In this document: piece after piece, positions 31,673-35,400 of the stretch | How the letters are laid out: each line of letters begins with the position of its first letter | Position numbering within the stretch: position 1 is the first letter of the stretch | Assembly: GCA_964612505.1 (NCBI GenBank) | Contig: CAZTEX010000018.1 | Location: 1 to 35,400 of the forward strand | Length of the DNA: 35,400 nucleotides | Source of the DNA: JAAZZY01 sp964612505 | GTDB lineage: Bacteria > Chlamydiota > Chlamydiia > Chlamydiales > JAAZZY01 | Direction: 5' to 3' | Made by a program: the position numbers and the translations under genes | Notes under the pieces: model-generated | What the model was told of the DNA's origin: nothing | Seen by the model: the letters and a program-made list of their open reading frames with translations, nothing else | Databases searched by the model: none

Positions 31673-33163
31673 CTATTGAACTTTGATAGTGAGGCAAGTA
31701 GTATGGTCAGGCTTGCCGATCGGTGAGTAGTTTTGTTCAAATAAATTAAAGTAATGGGGCTTTTCGCTCCGAAAGTCACTGGTAATTTTTCTGCAGTAAT
31801 CGGTGATTCTTTCGTTAGCTAGAGCTGGATCTTGCGCTTTGGCCACCATTTTTTCTAATAGCTTTTGGCCAAAGATGGATTTGACTTTGTTGCCCTCTTC
31901 AATAGAGACTTGATTCCAAGAAGAGGAGCTTAGTTGAAGGAGGTCAAGAAGCTCATCCATTTCTTCATCGGTAAAATTGGTAGCCTCTTTGATTTTGCTT
32001 AAAATACGACTTGGAGAGCTTTTGGCATCGGGGAGTAAACCCAGCCGCTCTGGATCAAGATTATCTACAACCCCATCTGTCATGAAAAGCAAAATGTCTC
32101 CTTGCGTACATGGAGTTAATGAATATTGTAGATTGCGATTATCCATTAAAAGGGGAAAAGGGGTGCAAAGTCCTATTTTTCCTCCTGGGTCTCTAGCGTT
32201 GGAAATATCTTCCCTGGTGTCTTTGGTGATCTCAGAAAGCTTTCCATCTCTAAATAAGTAACCTTTACAATCTCCAAGACTAACGCTTAAAAGATAGTAT
32301 GGAGAGGGTCCATGCGAACCATTTTTAATGAGTGCGGAGCAGAAAAAAGTGGTTGCTCCCGCATAACTTTCATAAAAGCGATTGGTTAAATTGCGCTCAA
32401 TAAGACGTCTTTGAGAAAAAGAATCTCCTTTAAGAGCTTCAATAATCATATTCAATTCGCGAGTGATGTTTTGATCTTCTTGTTGAGCTGTATCTGGATT
32501 TGATTCAACGTTATTTCGTAGGTTTTGCAGATTTTGCAAAACTTGTTGCTTATGAAATTGATAGCCATGCTCAGGATTTCTTAAGTATGCATCCCAATAA
32601 ATATTAAAATGGGCAGCTTCAATAGCCTCATAAAGGTATTGAGCTAGTTTTTGTACTTTAAAACCCTCATGATCATTTTTAAGACGATGGGTTAAGTGTT
32701 GCCAAAAGCCTTTCATGGCAGCAGCTGGCGCTAACTTACTTGACATATGAAGACCACAGCCATCTGCTAAAGTTAAGATCCAGCCGTCTGGGTAAACGCG
32801 TACTTCATAACGGTCGGCGATCAAGTTGTAAGGTTGTATCTCTGGGTAGGTTGATGTGCAGTTTGCGTAAATTTGTGAATGCTGAGTGCTATTATTAATT
32901 TCAAATCCATATGTGGGGAGAGCGACGTTGGGGCCTCTGGCATAACCCATCGGCGTTCCTCTATAAACAATAATAGAGTCGTTTGGTAGGTCGGTAATGG
33001 TTTTAACAATAACAGGATATAGAGTTAAAGAGAGTTGTTCAACAGAAGGGGCAACGGGGGAGATCTCTAAAGGGCTGGGAGTCTTAAGGGGTGCTGAAGA
33101 AACAAATGTACTCGGAGCTATGAAAGGATCAGAGAAGCGAGAGTAGGGGTTTATTGAGGACAT
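31673..33163 (-). CDS. PPM/PP2C-type Ser/Thr protein phosphatase, eukaryote-like
   Basis: 496 residues. A Ser/Pro-rich N-terminus of about 45 residues looks disordered. The PPM fold is marked by LTLADGCG (131-137, metal-binding Asp134), AGATTFFCSALI (268-279), LLSVSLGDCKGYLFRDGKL (291-309), DILLFMTDGVVDNLDPE (356-372, Asp363) and GKPDHTTCLTIKV near the C-terminus (Asp486). The metal-coordinating acids are therefore in place and activity is likely. Between about 155 and 265 there is a helical insertion rich in Gln and Asn, not part of a minimal PP2C. ADGCG in place of the usual ADGMG is unusual. It neighbours the ankyrin genes in the same orientation, which suggests a host-signalling role, but no secretion signal is visible. 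Confidence 0.8.
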   Translation of the reverse strand: MSSINPYSRFSDPFIAPSTFVSSAPLKTPSPLEISPVAPSVEQLSLTLYPVIVKTITDLPNDSIIVYRGTPMGYARGPNVALPTYGFEINNSTQHSQIYANCTSTYPEIQPYNLIADRYEVRVYPDGWILTLADGCGLHMSSKLAPAAAMKGFWQHLTHRLKNDHEGFKVQKLAQYLYEAIEAAHFNIYWDAYLRNPEHGYQFHKQQVLQNLQNLRNNVESNPDTAQQEDQNITRELNMIIEALKGDSFSQRRLIERNLTNRFYESYAGATTFFCSALIKNGSHGPSPYYLLSVSLGDCKGYLFRDGKLSEITKDTREDISNARDPGGKIGLCTPFPLLMDNRNLQYSLTPCTQGDILLFMTDGVVDNLDPERLGLLPDAKSSPSRILSKIKEATNFTDEEMDELLDLLQLSSSSWNQVSIEEGNKVKSIFGQKLLEKMVAKAQDPALANERITDYCRKITSDFRSEKPHYFNLFEQNYSPIGKPDHTTCLTIKVQ

Positions 33164-33273
33164 ATTTTTTATTTTTTCAAACTGGCCATCATTTTAATTC
33201 AACTGAAAGCTTTTAGACAAGGATTAGTTCTTGTGTGAATTTCAAGAAAGAATTAAAAAAGATTTTTTACCAT

Positions 33274-33288
33274 AGGAGGTGTCTTTTG
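33274..33288 (+). promoter_or_regulatory. strong ribosome-binding site deciding a TTG start
   Basis: AGGAGGTG (33274-33281, read from CATAGGAGGTG) is a near-perfect anti-16S match 4-5 nt before TTG at 33286-33288. It favours this start over the GTG at 33235, which has only a distant AAGGA. Confidence 0.65.
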
Positions 33289-33648
33289 AAATATGCTGCT
33301 CGCTTGGGGATTGTCTTTATCGCTGTCATTTTTGCAGGCAAGGTAACCGCTGGAATAGACATTGAAAATCAATGGTATGAGTTTTTTTTAGCGATTATTT
33401 TTGGAGCTTGTAATGGTTTGATACGAACTGTTATTGAACTCAACAATTGGAAATTATCTTGGTCTCACGTCGCTATTTTTGCCTTCTTCGTCAACTTTTT
33501 TTTATATATTTTAGTTTACCTGGGCTTTTTTGCTTGGCTGGGCGTCACCATCTTTTCTTTTGGGGGCGTTATTTTGGCAACGATCATTGTTACGATCGTT
33601 TCAGCCTTAGTAAACCACTTTAAAGGGTTTAAAACAAAAATTGAATAG
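33286..33648 (+). CDS. small membrane protein, phage-holin superfamily IV / YvlD-like
   Basis: 120 residues from the TTG at 33286 (137 from a GTG at 33235). Four hydrophobic stretches are seen: YAARLGIVFIAVIFAGKVTA, WYEFFLAIIFGACNGLIRTV, HVAIFAFFVNFFLYILVYLG and VTIFSFGGVILATIIVTIVS. The second has the small-residue A-x-x-x-N pattern and the whole has the length and layout of the four-helix YvlD/'mycobacterial holin' family (PF04020), which despite its name is usually chromosomal and of unknown function. A phage origin is not supported by anything around it. The gene is divergent from the phosphatase and followed by yicC. Confidence 0.65.
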   Translation: MKYAARLGIVFIAVIFAGKVTAGIDIENQWYEFFLAIIFGACNGLIRTVIELNNWKLSWSHVAIFAFFVNFFLYILVYLGFFAWLGVTIFSFGGVILATIIVTIVSALVNHFKGFKTKIE

Positions 33649-33713
33649 AGGCAACGCTTGCTGTCAATCTATCAATATGCTAAAATTTTCTTCAAAAAAT
33701 AGTTACCCTTTTT

Positions 33714-34604
33714 ATGGTTAATAGCATGACGGCCCATGGCCGTTCTTCTCTGGCAACAGCTTGGGGGAATCTTTCTCTCGAAATCCAGTCGCTTAATCGC
33801 AAGCACTTAGAAATTAGCACCGCTTTGCCTAGAGAATTTGCATCTTTTGACTCACAAATCAAAAAACATATTCAGAAAAAAATTTTTAGAGGTAAGGTTA
33901 ATCTCATTTTAAATTTTTCTCTCAATGAAAATGAAAAAGTTTTTGAACTCACTCCTAATATCGGCTTGGCTCTAGAAATACAAAAAGGGTGGAATGAAAT
34001 AGCTCAAAAATTAGGTCTTCATGAATCTGACAGAGGGCTTGTTCATCTATTATGCAAAGAGCCAGGCTTAATGCAAACAGAGCTTAAGAAATCTTTTGTA
34101 GACTCTGCGGAGCAAGAGGTTATGGAGCTTTTAGATCAAGTTCTAGAGCAGTTCTTTCAAATGCGCTCAAAAGAGGGAGCCTTTTTAAAAGAGGAGATCG
34201 CTAAACATTTAGATCAAATTGAGAACCTTTTAAAACAAGTGCAAAACAGCTCTCAAACCTCGACAAAAGGGCGGCAAAATCAACTTAAAGAGCGTATTGG
34301 GGAGCTTTTGGAAGAAAAACTAGAAATAGATGAGAGATTGCTTAAAGAGATTGCTCTTATTGCCGATAAAAGCGATATAACAGAAGAAATAGCACGTGTT
34401 TTTTCTCATCTAAAACTCTTTAGGCAGATGCTTAATGAGACCCATCAAAGCATTGGAAAAACTTTAGACTTTATTGTTCAAGAGCTGAATCGTGAATGGA
34501 ATACCATCGGCTCAAAGTGTAACGATTTTGAAATCTCACATCTGGTTATTCAGGCTAAGAGTGAATGTGAAAAAATTCGAGAGCAGGTGCAAAATATTGA
34601 ATAA
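33714..34604 (+). CDS. yicC: YicC-family endoribonuclease
   Basis: 296 residues. The N-terminal signature MVNSMTAHGRSSLATAWGNL and the following LEIQSLNRKHLEISTALPRE match YicC (MxxSMTAxxR, SVNxRxLE), and IFRGKVNLIL follows. The C-terminal half has the conserved DITEEIARVFSHLKLFRQML, GKTLDFIVQELNREWNTIGSK and IKVQVQNIE-like end (here KIREQVQNIE). E. coli YicC is an oligomeric RNase that cuts RyhB; targets here are unknown. yicC, gmk and rpoZ follow each other in many bacteria, including Bacillus, so the order is ancestral. No clear ribosome-binding site precedes the ATG. Confidence 0.9.
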   Translation: MVNSMTAHGRSSLATAWGNLSLEIQSLNRKHLEISTALPREFASFDSQIKKHIQKKIFRGKVNLILNFSLNENEKVFELTPNIGLALEIQKGWNEIAQKLGLHESDRGLVHLLCKEPGLMQTELKKSFVDSAEQEVMELLDQVLEQFFQMRSKEGAFLKEEIAKHLDQIENLLKQVQNSSQTSTKGRQNQLKERIGELLEEKLEIDERLLKEIALIADKSDITEEIARVFSHLKLFRQMLNETHQSIGKTLDFIVQELNREWNTIGSKCNDFEISHLVIQAKSECEKIREQVQNIE

Positions 34605-35175
34605 CAAAAAACGGGGAAAAGCTTTTATTTTAAGTGCTCCAGCTGGAACTGGCAAAACGACGCTAGTCGATCGTTTAACAAGTAAATTTCCGCAACTTGT
34701 GCGTAGTATTTCTTTCACAACGCGCAAACCCAGAGGAAAAGAACAAGAAGAGCACGATTATTACTTTATCTCGTTTCAAGAATTTGAACGTAAAATCAAT
34801 AAAGGTGATTTTATTGAATACGTAGAAGTTTTTGGCAACTTTTATGGCACAGGAAAAGACAATGTTGAAGCTCTATTGAATCAGGGCTACGATGTTATCT
34901 TAGTCATAGATACGCAAGGTGCCCTTGCTATTAAACCCTTTTTTAAGGGGATTTATATTTTTATGGGGCCACCTTCAATACAAGAGCTTGAAAAAAGATT
35001 AAAAGCGAGAGGAACAGACAGCCCAGCGGAGATTGAACGTCGACTTTCATGGGCACATAACGAAATAGAACAAGCTTGCCATTATGACTATAACGTGATT
35101 AATGCAAACTTAGAAGAAACGTACGGAATATTAAAAAGTATTTATATTGCAGAAAAATATAAAACTAAACATTAG
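34597..35175 (+). CDS. gmk: guanylate kinase
   Basis: Phosphorylates GMP and dGMP to the diphosphates. 192 residues from a TTG at 34597, preceded by GAGCAGGTG inside yicC. A longer reading from an ATG at 34492 would prepend 35 residues that only shadow yicC. P-loop SAPAGTGKTTL is at about 13-23, SFTTRKPRGKEQEEHDYYFI binds GMP, then FIEYVEVFGNFYGTG, VILVIDTQGA, LEKRLKARGTDS and YDYNVINANLEE follow in family order. The start overlaps the yicC stop by 8 bp, so translation is coupled. Confidence 0.93.
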   Translation: MNNKKRGKAFILSAPAGTGKTTLVDRLTSKFPQLVRSISFTTRKPRGKEQEEHDYYFISFQEFERKINKGDFIEYVEVFGNFYGTGKDNVEALLNQGYDVILVIDTQGALAIKPFFKGIYIFMGPPSIQELEKRLKARGTDSPAEIERRLSWAHNEIEQACHYDYNVINANLEETYGILKSIYIAEKYKTKH

Positions 35176-35192
35176 CTTTGGAGGAAAAAAGC

Positions 35193-35400
35193 ATGGCGAA
35201 GAAAACGGATTTAACCAATGAAAAACTCACTAAATTATTTAGTAATCCCTTTGAACTTGTGAGTAATGCCATCAAGATTGCGCATCAAGTGGTTGGTTCT
35301 GGTCGTGAATTAAGAGATGGAACAAATCGAAATGTTGCTTCGCAAATTCTGAGTAAAATTTTGAAGGATCATGAAACTGAAAAGCGCAGCCAAGATATCT
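35193..35400 (+). CDS. RNA polymerase omega-like small protein, 3' partial
   Basis: Open from ATG 35193 to the window end (69 codons). TTTGGAGG lies 8 nt before the start. The text MAKKTDLTNEKLTKLFSNPF, then ELVSNAIKIAHQVVGSGREL and NVASQILSKILKDHE, resembles the omega/Rpb6 fold region (FxLVxxAxxRAxQL, then a helix), and the place after gmk is where rpoZ sits in many bacteria. Similarity is weak, so omega is a likely but unproven call. Confidence 0.6.
   Translation, partial: MAKKTDLTNEKLTKLFSNPFELVSNAIKIAHQVVGSGRELRDGTNRNVASQILSKILKDHETEKRSQDI

Larger units (their letters stand above)
30533..31759. repeat. tandem duplication of about 1.07 kb (phosphatase 3' end plus ankyrin gene)
   Basis: Matching landmarks recur at a nearly constant offset: TGATTAAGAAAAAG at 30533 and 31606 (1073), GAACTTTGATAG at 30608 and 31678 (1070), and AAGTAATGGGG at 30683 and 31749 (1066). 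The ankyrin N-terminal coding regions near 30300 and 31365 are also similar at this offset. The unit therefore spans the end of the phosphatase gene, the gap and the ankyrin gene. Coordinates run from the first to the last of the landmark matches listed. Confidence 0.75.

Noticed and set aside
33286..33648. Prophage holin and hence a phage remnant
   Set aside because: The family name is historical; there is no integrase, lysin, capsid gene or attachment repeat nearby, and the neighbours are housekeeping genes.
34492..34596. 35 extra residues at the start of guanylate kinase
   Set aside because: This part only shadows yicC in another frame and lacks family similarity; the TTG at 34597 directly precedes the conserved kinase start.

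Overview
The window is AT-rich and densely packed, with short intergenic gaps and many overlapping start and stop codons. It almost certainly comes from a chromosome of the phylum Chlamydiae. The main evidence is the run rpmE-prfA-prmC-ffh-rpsP-trmD-rplS-rnhB, followed further on by gmk and an omega-like gene, which is the order I recall from Chlamydia trachomatis. Supporting evidence is gatCAB, an RNase HIII gene beside a very short RodZ gene, and xerD. Extra genes absent from the small pathogen genomes (ankyrin proteins, a eukaryote-like PPM phosphatase, UDP-glucose dehydrogenase, TagF-like transferases) point to an environmental, amoeba- or arthropod-associated lineage. I cannot fix the genus from sequence alone.

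Layout. 1-4813 (+): kbl (5' end outside the window), ugd, ispA, a holA-like gene and a small zinc-ribbon gene, the last three overlapping. 4813-5245: remnant of a threonine-aldolase gene. 5255-5356: an AT-rich element with 13-bp terminal inverted repeats. 5395-7317 (+): a large ankyrin protein. 7335-10741 (-): two tandem CDP-glycerol glycerophosphotransferase-like genes followed by a PrpF-family gene. 10749-11618 (+): xerD, whose start is 7 bp from the divergent transferase. 11613-17499 (-): rnhC-recN and gatC-gatA-gatB. 17593-19179 (+): minimal rodZ directly abutting a DUF368 (PopT-type lipid-carrier translocase) gene, ending in a strong bidirectional terminator. 19242-22102 (-): three unrecognised genes; the largest has an internal repeat and a probable frameshift near its C-terminus. 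22251-22990 (+): tadA and a small conserved gene. 23000-23866 (-): a rhomboid-like membrane protein without the catalytic serine. 24078-29586 (+): the conserved translation, secretion and RNase H cluster. 29683-33163 (-): two paralogous ankyrin genes and a PPM phosphatase, inserted where the pathogens have rnhB next to gmk. 33286-35400 (+): a holin-superfamily-IV-like membrane protein, yicC, gmk and the start of an omega-like gene.

The most interesting part is 29683-33163. The intergenic stretch between the two ankyrin genes contains a decayed copy of the phosphatase 3' end, so the pair arose by tandem duplication of a segment of about 1.07 kb. Also worth a second look are the RodZ-DUF368 pair (cell-wall lipid recycling linked to the morphogenesis scaffold), the tandem TagF-like transferases, the frameshifted orphan operon, an Ffh with TMLD in place of TKLD, and an IspA whose second aspartate-rich motif is degenerate. 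I found no tRNA, rRNA, CRISPR array or intact insertion sequence.
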